Shown here in pieces: positions 8,617 to 18,049 of a stretch of DNA of 64,000 nucleotides. Numbering within the stretch: the stretch's first letter is position 1; the number at the start of each line of letters is the position of its first letter. The translations under genes were made by a program, and so were the position numbers. The stretch comes from Roseimaritima multifibrata (lineage in GTDB: Bacteria; Planctomycetota; Planctomycetia; Pirellulales; Pirellulaceae). The notes below the pieces were generated by a model, which saw only the letters and a list, made by a program, of their open reading frames with translations, did not search any database and was not told the DNA's origin. Location of the stretch: contig NZ_CP036262.1 of NCBI RefSeq assembly GCF_007741495.1, positions 5,952,001-6,016,000 of the forward strand, read 5' to 3'.

Positions 8617-10536
8617 ATGTGTGGAATTGCAGGATTAAGTGGCGATTTTATTCCAGGGTTAATGGATCGTATGAATACGGCCCAGCGACACCGTGGCCCC
8701 GATGGACAAGGCGTCTTTGAAAATCCGGCCTCCGAGATCGCACTAGGGCATGTTCGATTAGCCGTATTGGATTTGTCAGAGTCCTCTTCACAACCAATGC
8801 ACTCAAGCGACGGTCGCTATGTGCTGGTATTCAACGGAGAAATCTATAATTTTCGCGAATTGCGTCAAACCCTTGAATCCCAGGGGGTCGCTTTTCGTTC
8901 GCGTGGTGATACCGAAGTTCTCCTTCGGGGACTGCAGGCAGAGGGGACCGCGTTTATCAAGAAGCTAGACGGAATGTTCGCGTTTGCACTTTGGGATCAG
9001 GAGCAACAAGAACTATTGATTGCCCGCGATCGCCTTGGTGTCAAGCCGCTTTACTACGCAGAGCCAGTTCCAGGGGCCTTTCTCTTTGCAAGTGAAATCA
9101 AAGCGATGTGCGCTCACCCGAAGCTCCGTCGCGAACCCGATTTCTTTGCAATTCAACAACACTTGGCCTATGGACATTCCTCGGGGACCCGAACGGCTCT
9201 GCGCGGAATCCAACGCGTCCCACCAGGCGGAATCATCCGTTGGCGGCCCAACCAGCCACTAAAGACCGAACAATACTGGACGCCTCCATTTTGTGACCAA
9301 CCTCAAAATTTCAAGGACGCCAAGGAGCAACTTAGAGAGTTGATCTCTGCGGCTGTTCATCGACAATTGGTTTCCGATGTCCCGGTAGGTGCTTTCCTTA
9401 GTGGCGGACTGGACAGCAGTCTCATCGCCCGGCTCGCCTCTGAGCAAGGCGTCCTCAATTGTTACACAACCACATACTCCTCGGCTGACAATCAACTTGA
9501 TCAATCGGCATCGGATCTGCCCTACGCCCGTTTCATGGCCAAAGAGCTTGGTGCCCGTCTAGAGGAAATAGCGATGACGTCGGACGTCGCCTCGATTTGG
9601 CAACGTTTGATCTACCACCTAGACGAACCGTTAGCTGATCCGGCGGCGATCGCCTGCTATCTGATCAGTCGGCTGGCGAAAGAAGACAACACGACCGTGA
9701 TGTTATCGGGGCAAGGTGCCGACGAGTTATTGGCTGGCTATCCTCGTTACTGGGCGATTCAATCCACACAGCAAATCGATTCACTGCCGATGGCGATGCG
9801 CAGTGCCATCACACGAATGGCGTCGGTTATTCCCGGGGCACTCCCTGGACGCATCGGCGGCACACTGCGACGCGTACGCCGAGTCCTCTCCGAAGCCCAG
9901 AGAACCCCAATTGAACGTTTCTTGGGGTACTGTTCGGCGACCCCCTCTGCCTCCATCCGAAGTATCCTCAGTCCTGATTTCTTAGCAGCGATTGGAGACG
10001 AAACCGCACTGGACGAGTGTGCTCGAGGAATCCGCAACGACCCAAGTGCTCAGAACATAAATCGTTTCCTGCGGCGAGACCTGGGCACATACCTCCCCAA
10101 TCATAATTTGCTTTACACCGACAAAATGGGGATGGCTACCGGGATCGAAACCCGCGTCCCCTTTATTGACAATGCCTTGGTCGACTTTATTGTCGGCCTT
10201 CCCCCCGAACTAAAGATCCAAAAGGGAACGACGAAGTTCCTGCTTAAAGAGGCTGCCAGGACGCTCGTCCCCGATCGAGTAATCGATCGCCGCAAGGCTG
10301 GTTTTGGAGCTCCCTACCGAAACTGGCTCCGCAACGATCTCTCCGAGATGTGGAACGACCTAACAGACTCCGAATCCGTTAACCGACGTGGCTGGTTCGA
10401 TCCTCAAGCCTTGGCAGAAATTCGGCATCAGAGCCAAACGGGAAAAACCGATCTGTATATGCTTCAGTGGGCCGTTCTAACCATGGAGCTGTGGGCTCGG
10501 CAATTCATCGACCAGAACCCTGCGGACCAAAATTAG
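8617..10536 (+). CDS. asnB: Asparagine synthase (glutamine-hydrolysing)-type amidotransferase
   Basis: The product is 639 residues from the ATG at 8617. The upstream in-frame TTG at 8575 is rejected because the N-terminal nucleophile must be Cys2 of MCGIAG after Met removal. The class II glutaminase domain covers about residues 2-200 (HRGPDGQG, FNGEIYNFRELR, RGDTEVLL, ARDRLGVKPLYY). The synthetase domain contains the pyrophosphate loop SGGLDSS at 262-268 and LSGQGADELLAGYPRY. Both active sites look intact. AsnB-like enzymes are common in polysaccharide loci, where they amidate uronic acid or nonulosonate carboxyls, so a glycan-modifying role is as likely as free asparagine synthesis. The gene converges on the next one with only 6 bp between stops. 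Confidence 0.9.
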   Translation: MCGIAGLSGDFIPGLMDRMNTAQRHRGPDGQGVFENPASEIALGHVRLAVLDLSESSSQPMHSSDGRYVLVFNGEIYNFRELRQTLESQGVAFRSRGDTEVLLRGLQAEGTAFIKKLDGMFAFALWDQEQQELLIARDRLGVKPLYYAEPVPGAFLFASEIKAMCAHPKLRREPDFFAIQQHLAYGHSSGTRTALRGIQRVPPGGIIRWRPNQPLKTEQYWTPPFCDQPQNFKDAKEQLRELISAAVHRQLVSDVPVGAFLSGGLDSSLIARLASEQGVLNCYTTTYSSADNQLDQSASDLPYARFMAKELGARLEEIAMTSDVASIWQRLIYHLDEPLADPAAIACYLISRLAKEDNTTVMLSGQGADELLAGYPRYWAIQSTQQIDSLPMAMRSAITRMASVIPGALPGRIGGTLRRVRRVLSEAQRTPIERFLGYCSATPSASIRSILSPDFLAAIGDETALDECARGIRNDPSAQNINRFLRRDLGTYLPNHNLLYTDKMGMATGIETRVPFIDNALVDFIVGLPPELKIQKGTTKFLLKEAARTLVPDRVIDRRKAGFGAPYRNWLRNDLSEMWNDLTDSESVNRRGWFDPQALAEIRHQSQTGKTDLYMLQWAVLTMELWARQFIDQNPADQN

Positions 10537-10542
10537 CTTTAT

Positions 10543-12468
10543 CTACGCCCCGGCTCCACGCTTCGCGAAGATAACGTCTACTGCACCGGCCCACGTCCCC
10601 CAAACCTCGTTGGTTAGTTGCTCGCTGCCATCGATCCCACTAAGCAGCAGACTGCCAGCCGCGGTCGTGCCGATCAATTCGGCCTTTCCATCACCGTTGG
10701 TATCCGCAACTCCTAAGAAGGTAATGGGCGTCGACGTGCTCCAGGCTCCCAGTGTCACGGTACGAAAAATGTCATCATCAAAAAAGGATGCGATCCAAAC
10801 GTTGGAGCTATTTCTGGCGATCAGTTCCGCATATCCATCCCCGTTCAAATCCAGCGTCTGAATATCCTGCCAGTTAATTGCCTCTGCCCACCCACCCACG
10901 GTGCGTGTTGTTATCGCGGTTCCGGTACTCTGGGAAACAATCCAGCGTCCGCCAGCGCCTCTCGCATAGATATCGTCCATACCATCGCCGTTAAAATCAT
11001 CGACCATGACATTGGTCCAAGTGATACTAGGCGACCAATACCCCAATGTACGATTGGTGAAGGAAGTCCCTTGGCTTTCTGCGACGATCCAACCTCCGGC
11101 ATTTTGATTGCGGCCAATAATATCGACCTGCCCGTCCCCATTGATGTCTGCAGGAAGGACATCCACCCATTGAATCGCATCGGTCCAGGCACCATAGACG
11201 GTGGTGGCGATCTGCGTACCATCACTTACTCCGACCACCCAAGTTCCATTGTTGCCCCGAGCGGCAACATCGACTTTGCCATCTCCATTGAAGTCGGAAA
11301 CCGTCATATTTTCCCAGGCAACTGCGGTGCTCCAAACTCCAACGGTTCGGAACAGCAGTCCGGTCGAGGATCGCTCGCCAACAACCCAAGCATTGGTGTT
11401 CATGTTTCGGGCAATCACATCATCAACGCCATCGCCATCAAAATCGCCCACAGTGACGTTTCCCCAAGTCACTCCCGGCGCCCAGGAACCGACTTGACGA
11501 ACAAAAGCCGCACCGCCCTCATCGCTGATCGCGTACCATTGTCCGGTTCCATTTAATGCGACCAAGTCCTGGGAAACGAACTCTGCAGAAACCTCCCAAC
11601 CAATATCATCCAGTGCAGCCCAATCGAGCGGGCTCATTGGTTTTCTAGTCCCGGTTGTCAGACTAGGCGTCAGCGCCGCCTCTTGCCCTCCGACCCCAAC
11701 ATCGTCGCCAAAATGTCCGCTACCAACCAAGATCGGGCTTCCGTACAACGCAACCGATTTTGGGCCCGTAAAGTAGTACCCTGGTTCGTTGTTTACTGCG
11801 GTCTGCTCCGCACCGGAAAGTTCGGCCAGAGGTTTAACGTAATTGGTCCAAGTATTTCCGACTTGGTTTGCAATCCCAAAAAGATGGCCCAGTTCATGCA
11901 ACGCAACGCTGTAGAGATCATTTTGCGAACCTGACGGCTCCGCTTCACCGAAGTGCCATGAGGTGGAAGAATCAAACGAGATACTCCCTCCCCAAGTACT
12001 CTGCTCGTTGTCGCCTATCTGCCCTCGCAGGACGACGGTATCTAGCCAATCAGTATTGTTGTAGCTCAACGAGTACCCTGTCGACGCAATTCCAAGTGTC
12101 GACCCGCCAATGGCTCGGGCCCCTAGATAAACCCGAACTTCACCCACGGCAAGTTCCAGCCCAGGGACGGAAACCGATCCCCCCGTTTCGGGATCATCGA
12201 ACACAGCCGACCAAGAATTTCCTGGAGGTGCCGAAGGGATGGCAGCGAGCGTATCTTGCAGACGAAGCTCATATGCCTCCGCCGCGCGTTCAATAGCCGC
12301 TTTCGCTTCGCTAGTGAAGAATCCCCCATCGTCATAGCTATAGTCGAACACAATATCGACTGCGAAAAGGTCCCGCGATTCCAACCGTTCCAACTGCGAT
12401 TTCCGAAGGCGATTTGCTGGCTTTCGAGTTCGTTTCGACGAGGTATATAAACGAGATTGAAGCGACAT
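10543..12468 (-). CDS. Secreted LEPR-XLL protein: metzincin-like peptidase domain plus FG-GAP/VCBS repeats
   Basis: The 641-residue protein has an N-terminal basic region with the anchor-like motif LERLESRDLFAVDI (LEPR-XLL type, about residues 27-40), seen on planctomycete surface proteins. Residues ~40-290 form a metalloprotease-like domain: ALHELGHLFGIAN has HExxH, but the third zinc ligand expected of metzincins is Asn rather than His. A Met-turn-like PMSPLDWAALDDIGWEV follows. Residues ~300-641 carry six repeats with Ca-binding signatures such as DFDGDGVDD, DFNGDGKVD, DINGDGQVD and DLNGDGYAE, consistent with a beta-propeller (FG-GAP/VCBS). The gene stands alone on the minus strand between the glycan genes. 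Its substrate and whether it is active are unknown. Confidence 0.75.
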   Translation of the reverse strand: MSLQSRLYTSSKRTRKPANRLRKSQLERLESRDLFAVDIVFDYSYDDGGFFTSEAKAAIERAAEAYELRLQDTLAAIPSAPPGNSWSAVFDDPETGGSVSVPGLELAVGEVRVYLGARAIGGSTLGIASTGYSLSYNNTDWLDTVVLRGQIGDNEQSTWGGSISFDSSTSWHFGEAEPSGSQNDLYSVALHELGHLFGIANQVGNTWTNYVKPLAELSGAEQTAVNNEPGYYFTGPKSVALYGSPILVGSGHFGDDVGVGGQEAALTPSLTTGTRKPMSPLDWAALDDIGWEVSAEFVSQDLVALNGTGQWYAISDEGGAAFVRQVGSWAPGVTWGNVTVGDFDGDGVDDVIARNMNTNAWVVGERSSTGLLFRTVGVWSTAVAWENMTVSDFNGDGKVDVAARGNNGTWVVGVSDGTQIATTVYGAWTDAIQWVDVLPADINGDGQVDIIGRNQNAGGWIVAESQGTSFTNRTLGYWSPSITWTNVMVDDFNGDGMDDIYARGAGGRWIVSQSTGTAITTRTVGGWAEAINWQDIQTLDLNGDGYAELIARNSSNVWIASFFDDDIFRTVTLGAWSTSTPITFLGVADTNGDGKAELIGTTAAGSLLLSGIDGSEQLTNEVWGTWAGAVDVIFAKRGAGA

Positions 12469-12590
12469 AGCGGCTCGATCGTCACTGGGATGGATACAAA
12501 CATCGATTTACGGACTCTCCCTTAGCAAATCTACCACTAGCATTGCTAGTGCGCTCGAATATTCCAGCAGGCTGCCGCGATTTCCCCGTA

Positions 12591-14951
12591 TCACTCGAGT
12601 GCTTTTGCCGCCCGACAAATCACCTCGCTGTCAGACTCTCCCAGCTTGCGGCGCACCAAGCGAACACTCGGGTACCAAATCGTTGCTTCAGTTTTGGTCC
12701 CCCATCGATAGGCAGCGGACGAAGCAACAGGCAATATCCCTACAGTCGGAATCCCTAGTGCGCCCGCCAGATGCAGGGTCGAATTATCAATCGAGACAAC
12801 TCGATCTAAGGCGCTGATCATGGCGGCAAACTCTTCCAAGTCAACGAGCGGTGCAATCTGGTCAGCGGTAATCATGTTCGCCAGGAAGGCTTGTCCAACC
12901 TGCTCTGGCTGTGAATCCTCCGACACTGTCCGGGATACACCGTATTGCAGATTGACAAACTGAGCATTCGGCGACGGTTCAAAAATCTCGCCCCAAGCAG
13001 GCAATGGAATACTCCGTACCGCATGCTCTTGCACGTTTTTCCCGCCAGCCCAAGAAACGCCCACAAACTCGTTTACTTCTTTTCCGGCTCGTCGCCTTAG
13101 TTCCTGGCGCCAATACTCGACTCGTAGTGGGTCAACAGAGAGCGTCCTTTCTTGCCTATCGTGATCAGAAACCTCATCAGGAAATCGCAGCATTCCAGGG
13201 AGCGAGCCACAGGGGATACGACAAGTGACAGATGCGGCCAGACGCCTGTACTCTAAAGCGGACAAATTTTGGCTAGAGATAACCGTCAGCGTTGGGTAAG
13301 AGCGACGCAACAACCCAACCAACCGTGGATCACAAGCAACCACCAACTGAACAGAAGGCATAGTAGCCTGCAACCGTTTCAGCAATGAGAAAAACATAAT
13401 CTCATCGCCGATGCCCTGCTCGCCATAGACCAACAAGGTCGATCCTTCAGCAATCGCATCGCTCGCGGGCACGCCCCATGATTCCAGCCCTTTCGGCAGT
13501 GCCCCTCCCTGCCCCGAACTCCAACGCGCTTCATAATGCCGCCAGCCATTCTGATAGTGGCCCAACTGTAATTCAGCCATTGAAAGATTGAACTGAACCG
13601 CTGGATTTTGCGGAGCCAAATCAAAGGCTGTCTGCAAAGGCTGATAAGCGTCTTGAACCCTCCCTGCAAGTTGCAGAGCAACACCGAGATTACAATGCAC
13701 CGCTGCAACCGTCGGATGCTCATGGGCACATCGCTGAAGTAGCGAAATTGCTTGCTCGTAATCCTGGGCCTCCGCAAGCGAAGTCGCCCGATTGAACTGC
13801 TGCAGCAATTCCGGCGTTATCCGATCATGGGTAATTTCCAGCTCTTGGACTGGCACCCCACCAATCGACACTACAGGCGATAGCATTTCCGCCGCTTGAC
13901 GGGGACTCGGAAAAGGTTTGGCTAACCAAGCCACCGGACCGTTATCGACATGAGGATGAGGGCCGCCGATGTATGGATTGAGCATTTTGGGCAAAACGCG
14001 GACATCAAACAATTCATCAACCCCAGCAAGAAACTCAAAATGAGCAACTCGTTTGCCGGTACGCAGATCGACGACCACGATCGCACACTTCAGAGAATCG
14101 CGATCGTCGGCGATCGGGATTCCGCCGAACGTACTTGTTTCACGAATTTTCGAGAGCCCGACAAAAGCATAATGCCCGTAGAAGTCCAAGCCACGCGTGA
14201 AGCCTGGTTGCTTACTCAACGTCTGAAACTGGCCTTTTTCATACCACCCAATAGCCCCCAGTCCGGAATTCAACGCGAACAATCGATTCTGAAAGACTCG
14301 CGGTGAATGGGGCATCGACAGACCACTAACCAAACAGCGACCGTCCGGCACCGACAGAATGCAGCCCGAGGTGGCTTTACTTGGTCTCCAGCCCTCTGCC
14401 GTATCGGTTTGTGACATCACGGTCACGTACCTAGGCTTTCCGTTTTGCATTGCCAACCCGTTTAAATGGCATCGATCCTCAGCCGCCAAATTCGAGATAA
14501 AAGGAGGCTTCCAGACAGGAGAGAAATGATGCTGGTCATCGCAAAGACAAAGGCAGGAAAAACGTGTGTTGACTGCCCAAAGTTGATCGTCGTTCCCCCA
14601 GGCCATGTCATGAATAGCAATATCCCCTGTCATGCTGGCTCGCTGAACAGAGTATCCCGCGTCAAAGCGTCCGGCAGGCTCTATTTGCCGCGCCATTTCG
14701 GGACAAGCATCTGCAAACCAGACTGCCTCCTGTGCTCCAATTGCCAAACAGCCAGCGGAAACCGCAAGCCCCATCGGACGTGCAACCGAGCACATCTGCA
14801 TCTCCAGCTGCCCGCGTTGCGTTCCGATCGCTACCAATTTCCCTGCTTGATAAGTCGTAGCGAGCAGTGAAATGCCTAAATCATTTAATAATCCCGGCAA
14901 TTCATTCGTAAATTCAAATCGTACTTCTCTAGTTGGCTTCAGTTCAGTCAT
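12591..14951 (-). CDS. TIGR03032-family domain fused to TPR repeats and a GT9-like glycosyltransferase domain
   Basis: A 786-residue fusion. Residues 1-~390 match the TIGR03032 family of unknown function (FEFTNELPGLLNDLGISLL at the start, then ARPMGLAV, ATSGCILSVPDG and LGAIGWYEKGQFQTLSKQPG), which looks like a beta-propeller. Residues ~400-490 are TPR-like (A..YEQAISLLQRCAHEHP, HCNLGVALQLAGRVQDAYQP). The C-terminal ~290 residues contain YGEQGIGDEIMFFSLLKRL, VGVSWAGGKN and VVSIDNSTLHLAGALGIPTV, typical of the TPR-linked GT9/heptosyltransferase-like domain. No signal peptide was seen. It probably acts in glycan synthesis or protein glycosylation in the cytoplasm. The gene is divergent from the first ELWxxDGT gene, with a 173-bp gap between their starts. 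Confidence 0.75.
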   Translation of the reverse strand: MTELKPTREVRFEFTNELPGLLNDLGISLLATTYQAGKLVAIGTQRGQLEMQMCSVARPMGLAVSAGCLAIGAQEAVWFADACPEMARQIEPAGRFDAGYSVQRASMTGDIAIHDMAWGNDDQLWAVNTRFSCLCLCDDQHHFSPVWKPPFISNLAAEDRCHLNGLAMQNGKPRYVTVMSQTDTAEGWRPSKATSGCILSVPDGRCLVSGLSMPHSPRVFQNRLFALNSGLGAIGWYEKGQFQTLSKQPGFTRGLDFYGHYAFVGLSKIRETSTFGGIPIADDRDSLKCAIVVVDLRTGKRVAHFEFLAGVDELFDVRVLPKMLNPYIGGPHPHVDNGPVAWLAKPFPSPRQAAEMLSPVVSIGGVPVQELEITHDRITPELLQQFNRATSLAEAQDYEQAISLLQRCAHEHPTVAAVHCNLGVALQLAGRVQDAYQPLQTAFDLAPQNPAVQFNLSMAELQLGHYQNGWRHYEARWSSGQGGALPKGLESWGVPASDAIAEGSTLLVYGEQGIGDEIMFFSLLKRLQATMPSVQLVVACDPRLVGLLRRSYPTLTVISSQNLSALEYRRLAASVTCRIPCGSLPGMLRFPDEVSDHDRQERTLSVDPLRVEYWRQELRRRAGKEVNEFVGVSWAGGKNVQEHAVRSIPLPAWGEIFEPSPNAQFVNLQYGVSRTVSEDSQPEQVGQAFLANMITADQIAPLVDLEEFAAMISALDRVVSIDNSTLHLAGALGIPTVGILPVASSAAYRWGTKTEATIWYPSVRLVRRKLGESDSEVICRAAKALE

Positions 14952-15124
14952 CGTTTTCAGTTAATCCTATTTTCATAAAAATACCGTTCGCAACGATTGC
15001 AAAAGACCCCCCGCCAGGTAAACTCCGTTAACTCTAGCGAGCCCCCTCGATACGAACAACACAACGGCGTTCGCGCCATCGGTTTTAACCGATCCAAAAG
15101 ACACCCTTTATCGTGGACTCTTTC

Positions 15125-17557
15125 ATGAAACGCTTAAAAAAAAAATCCCAACCTTTGACTCGCCGCAGATCCTTAAGCGTTCAAACGCTTGAAACTCGTC
15201 AGATGCTGGCGGCTAACCCAATTCTGCAATTGCCGGGTCTAGCTCACGGGGGAATGTTCACCGATCTGAACGACACGGTTTATTTTGCCGCAAACGATGG
15301 TGAACTTTGGAAGACGGATGGGTCTGTCGCAGGGTCGCAGCTGGTTCACGACCTGGGCTCCGCTGAAGAGTCTGTCAGGATCACCATCACCGAAATGTCG
15401 GTTTTCAATGATCAACTTGTGCTCACAGCCTCTGACGAAAGTGGCACAGTCGACCTATGGGTGAGTGACGGGACCAATGGAGGGACCCAGCAGGTCTATG
15501 AATTCGGCGGGGCAGCATTCTCATCCGACGGCGTTTACTTTACGGAAGCGGGGGGGCAGCTATTTTTTTCTGTAAAAGGTTTAGCACCTGATTCGGAATA
15601 TGAGATCTGGAAGACAGATCTTACGTCAGGGGGAACCACGATGGTTACTGACCTCAGCACGCCTGGTCCCTATTCCGAGTCGCCGCGAAATCTAACCAGT
15701 TTCAACGGCGAACTCTATTTCACGGCAATTGACCCGGGTGACAGCGAGACCGATGGACGGGAACTTTGGAAGTCCAACGGAACGGTCAATACGTTGGTGA
15801 CCGACGTGAATGGTCCTGACGGGCAACTTGTGGGCCCAGTGATTGCCAATGGCGAACTTTACTTTGGAACGCGTTCCACTGACGGGAGCGGCATTTCTTC
15901 CTCCCAGCTTTGGAAGACCGATGGAACCATCGGCGGTGAAATTTTGATCAAAGACTTTGGTAACGATGCACCGGGACTGGAACGCGCTGTTGAGTTTAAC
16001 GGGAAGCTGATCGGTGTTGTGACCGATGAGGCTTCAGGCACAGAATTGTGGGTATCCGATGGGACATCCGCGGGTACCGGCCTCCTCAAAGACATCGTTC
16101 CCGGCGATACAGGTTCCTACCCTACCAATCTAACTAAATTCAACAACGAACTTTATTTTTCGGCCAATGACGGTATCCACGGTGCGGAGCTTTGGAAAAC
16201 CGACGGTACGGAAGCGGGAACCGTTTTAGTCGCTGACATCAACCCTGGCCCTGACGGCAGCTACCCCTATGGCACCGGCTATCCAGGCGTGTTTGCTGAG
16301 GGAAACAACCGGCTCTATTTTAGCGCCACAACTGCAACCAACGGCAGCGAGCTTTGGTCGAGCGATGGGACAAGCCAAGGCACCGAACTCGTCGCCGATC
16401 TTGTCCCCGGCACGGATGGTTCTTACCCATACTCGATGACATTTTTACAGGACCACCTGTTCTTTGGCACCTACGGAATCAATGACGGGACCTTTGTCCT
16501 AAACCCATCGAACGTTGATTCAATTTTTGCTGTCAGCAGTGGTGACACCGTCATTAAAGCACAGCAAGGTGCTAGCCCCGGTTCGCTTTCTTCGACGGCG
16601 GCGATTGCACTGCCAGGGAACCTCGCGGGCCGGGATGTCTTAACGGCCGACACAAATGGCGACGGCATCTCCGACCTGTTGTCCCGCGCCGCCGATGGCT
16701 GGTGGTACGTTTCCGAATCCGCACCCAACGGCGACTGGACTCCGTTTGTCAAGCATGTTTACTGGAGCACTTCGTATGCCTGGGATGAAGTGCGAACCGG
16801 TGACTTCAACGGAGACGGCTTAGAGGATCTGGCTGGATTTGAAGCAACCGGCGGACGCTGGTTGGTTTCCAGTTCACAGGCTACCGGCCTAGCAAGTTCT
16901 TCGATCCAAACCATCTGGTCGCCAACGATTACCTGGTCCGACATCCAGGTTGGTGACTTTAATAACGATGGACGCGACGACCTCTTCGCTCGCGCAGGCG
17001 GAAACAAAATTGTCGTCGCTAAATCAACGGGCACCAATTTACCGACGACCACTTGGGTAACCCTAGCAGCTACTGAGGAATGGAAGGACGTTCTGGTTGG
17101 CGATTTTGATGGAGATGGCAACGACGACTTCACTGCTCGAGCCAACGCAGGTGGAAGCATCATTACCGGTCTAAGTACTGGAACGGCGTTTTCCGTATCG
17201 ACGTGGGCCCACTGGTCAGCGGCCGTCGACTGGTCCAATACGCGAGTCGGGGACTTTAACAACGACGGACGAGACGATCTGATCACCCTGGGCGCAGGTA
17301 ATCGATGGATGGTGGTTGGTTCTTCGGGAACAGCATTTGGCAGTCAAGTCACCGCTTCATGGGCCGCCTCACTGAGCTTCCACGAGGTGCTTGTGCTCGA
17401 CCTGGATGGGGACGGGAATGACGACCTAGCGACCCGAACAGCGAACAATCAGTGGTATGTCTGGACTGCACCACTGCAATCAATCAATCTCCGCAACTGG
17501 GGAACATGGTCGGCGAACGTCAGCTGGAGAAGCATTCAAACAGGCACTAGCACCTGA
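15125..17557 (+). CDS. LEPR-XLL surface protein with one octad of ELWxxDGT repeats and FG-GAP repeats
   Basis: The product is 810 residues from the ATG at 15125; an in-frame GTG lies 12 bp upstream. The N-terminus is basic and carries VQTLETRQMLAANP (LEPR-XLL type). Residues ~30-460 contain eight ELWxxDGT-type motifs (ELWKTDGS, DLWVSDGT, EIWKTDLT, ELWKSNGT, QLWKTDGT, ELWVSDGT, ELWKTDGT, ELWSSDGT) spaced 40-60 residues. Residues ~500-810 have six FG-GAP/VCBS repeats (DTNGDGISD, DFNGDGLED, DFNNDGRDD, DFDGDGNDD, DFNNDGRDD, DLDGDGNDD) and stop abruptly at IQTGTST, where another repeat would begin. Probably exported and surface attached. Its last ~870 bp are about 98% identical to the end of the paralogue at 18610-22389. 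Confidence 0.8.
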   Translation: MKRLKKKSQPLTRRRSLSVQTLETRQMLAANPILQLPGLAHGGMFTDLNDTVYFAANDGELWKTDGSVAGSQLVHDLGSAEESVRITITEMSVFNDQLVLTASDESGTVDLWVSDGTNGGTQQVYEFGGAAFSSDGVYFTEAGGQLFFSVKGLAPDSEYEIWKTDLTSGGTTMVTDLSTPGPYSESPRNLTSFNGELYFTAIDPGDSETDGRELWKSNGTVNTLVTDVNGPDGQLVGPVIANGELYFGTRSTDGSGISSSQLWKTDGTIGGEILIKDFGNDAPGLERAVEFNGKLIGVVTDEASGTELWVSDGTSAGTGLLKDIVPGDTGSYPTNLTKFNNELYFSANDGIHGAELWKTDGTEAGTVLVADINPGPDGSYPYGTGYPGVFAEGNNRLYFSATTATNGSELWSSDGTSQGTELVADLVPGTDGSYPYSMTFLQDHLFFGTYGINDGTFVLNPSNVDSIFAVSSGDTVIKAQQGASPGSLSSTAAIALPGNLAGRDVLTADTNGDGISDLLSRAADGWWYVSESAPNGDWTPFVKHVYWSTSYAWDEVRTGDFNGDGLEDLAGFEATGGRWLVSSSQATGLASSSIQTIWSPTITWSDIQVGDFNNDGRDDLFARAGGNKIVVAKSTGTNLPTTTWVTLAATEEWKDVLVGDFDGDGNDDFTARANAGGSIITGLSTGTAFSVSTWAHWSAAVDWSNTRVGDFNNDGRDDLITLGAGNRWMVVGSSGTAFGSQVTASWAASLSFHEVLVLDLDGDGNDDLATRTANNQWYVWTAPLQSINLRNWGTWSANVSWRSIQTGTST

Positions 17558-17750
17558 GACGTGGGCTAACGACGCAGGCCATCGACTTTGGCATCTTCGG
17601 ACGGATTTCCTTGCCGATCGGCGCAAGCCGACCGGCAAGTTCATTCTGTTTTCTATGCGATTGCCGGACGGCACGCGCCGTTCCGTTAAGAAAGTAGACG
17701 GTATTGGGCTAGCGATGCAGGGTCGCAGTCTGGCGGTCCCACCGCAAAGC
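16688..17750 (+). repeat. Long direct repeat, copy 1 (3' part of ELWxxDGT gene plus downstream flank)
   Basis: From 16688 this tract matches 21520 onward with a constant offset of 4832 bp and about 18 mismatches by eye over 870 bp. Homology continues past the stop codon, with a 12-bp length difference near 17575-17600, to roughly 17750. Upstream of 16688 the two genes are clearly more diverged, so the high-identity tract looks like a recent duplication or gene conversion. Confidence 0.85.
17610..17639 (+). terminator. Hairpin downstream of ELWxxDGT copy 1 (degenerate)
   Basis: Arms 17610-17620 and 17629-17639 are complementary over 11 bp with one A-C mismatch, loop of 8. It is followed by TTCATTCTGTTTTC, a partial T-rich tract. 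It corresponds to the perfect hairpin at 22430-22459. The arms match the dispersed GGTCGGCTTGCGCCG element in the reverse orientation. Confidence 0.45.
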
Positions 17751-18049
17751 GAAACGACAAGCAATCGAACGATGACTGGCTACGATCGGCGTGGAAACTC
17801 TCTACCTCAAGCCGGGCGAACCAGGGCAAAGCGGTGTTTGCAAAAGCTTTAATGGCTGGCTTCGAGACGAGTATCTGAGTCAAACGGACTTGATGAACGA
17901 AGACGACGCACCAAACAAAATCACGAACTTGGCATGCGGACTTCAACACTAGTCGTCCGCGCAATTCGCTTGCGTACCTAACCTAATCCGAGTTCGCGAT
18001 TCGCAGCGCTGCCGATCCCCCATCCCTGTTCCCTACCGCAATCTTTCAT
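17749..18049 (+). pseudogene. Decayed IS3-family transposase (OrfB) C-terminal remnant
   Basis: In frame 17785-17949 the translation contains IGVETLYLKPGEPGQSG then KSFNGWLRDEYL, matching the conserved end of IS3-type integrase cores (normally ..TLYIxPGSPWxNGYxESFNGxLRDE). The catalytic Glu of the ESF position is Lys here. A TGA stands just before LATIG where a Trp is normally found. After about 17910 the homology moves to another frame as ADFNTSRPRNSLAYLT, stop, then SEFAIRSAA, which resembles the RPHSSLGYLTPxEFA tail. So there is at least one frameshift and two stops. The N-terminal domain and the inverted repeats are not seen. The remnant begins where the long direct repeat ends. Confidence 0.75.
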
